Of a DNA stretch of 64,000 nt, positions 63,846-64,000 are shown one piece after another (position 1 is the first letter of the stretch; every line of letters begins with the position of its first letter). The notes beneath the pieces were generated by a model. The model ran no database searches and was not told the DNA's origin. It worked only from the letters and a program-made list of their open reading frames with translations. Source of the DNA: Anadara kagoshimensis (Eukaryota; Mollusca; Bivalvia; Arcoida; Arcidae); NCBI GenBank assembly GCA_021292105.1, contig CM037869.1, positions 45,486,832 to 45,550,831 of the forward strand, in the 5' to 3' direction. The position numbers and the translations under genes were made by a program.

Positions 63846-64000
63846 TAGGGAAGTAGGGTAATCATAAACAAAGAAAATATTAACTGCAATGTTTGTACTA
63901 CATCAAAATAACTATTGTCAACTAATTATTCTTCTGTAATGTAGTATTATGATCAGCTTATTACACCTTTATAACGCCTTGTAATTTGTGCAAATGTTAG
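63846..64000. other. Right edge, SLC22 intron
   Basis: AT-rich; the preceding SLC22 exon lies further right. Confidence 0.5.

Overview
The window is AT-rich invertebrate nuclear DNA. It has spliced genes with GT-AG introns, many microsatellites, tRNA-derived SINEs and short inverted-repeat elements. The types of dispersed repeat, including a Helitron-like element carrying a tandem array as in bivalve 'pearl' elements, suggest a mollusc, most likely a bivalve. That assignment is inference; no marker gene fixes the species.

Three host genes are supported. (1) A complete minus-strand gene (23094-36108) encodes a secreted S28-family serine carboxypeptidase/aminopeptidase related to thymus-specific serine protease (PRSS16). 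Its exons join in frame to 503 codons with signal peptide, Ser181, Asp446 and His471. Its seventh exon exists as two tandem versions, 7a and 7b. They share reading phase, both have intact splice sites, and only 49 nt separate them. This is the hallmark of mutually exclusive exons and is the most interesting feature of the window. (2) A complete plus-strand intronless class A GPCR lies at 41473-42621. (3) The 3' six exons of a minus-strand SLC22 (organic cation/carnitine-type) transporter lie at 50433-63249; its 5' exons lie beyond the right edge.

Layout: 1-15.9 kb holds no convincing gene, only simple repeats, minisatellites, SINEs and small palindromic elements, with one weak candidate first exon. 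15.9-22.9 kb is a nest of transposons: a short TIR element is interrupted by a 990-bp near-perfect palindrome and a 5778-bp DNA transposon. The transposon has identical 100-bp inverted termini, TTAA-type flanks and a spliced minus-strand gene of its own. 23.1-36.1 kb is the peptidase gene, with repeats in every long intron. 36.2-41.3 kb is repeat-rich intergenic DNA with a 23-bp minisatellite. The GPCR follows, then a 3.2-kb element with 93-bp inverted termini (43.9-47.1 kb) that contains a SINE and a smaller TIR element. 47.4-50.4 kb carries more SINEs and a short TIR element. 50.4-63.2 kb is the SLC22 gene; one intron holds a 2.6-kb Helitron-like element with thirteen 145-bp units rich in nuclear-receptor-type half-sites, and another holds a MULE-like element with a 9-bp target duplication.

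The three host genes do not form an obvious pathway. The clustering of mobile elements in introns and immediately downstream of the peptidase is the main structural theme. All intron-exon structures were derived by reading splice sites and phases by eye; transcript data would be needed to confirm them.
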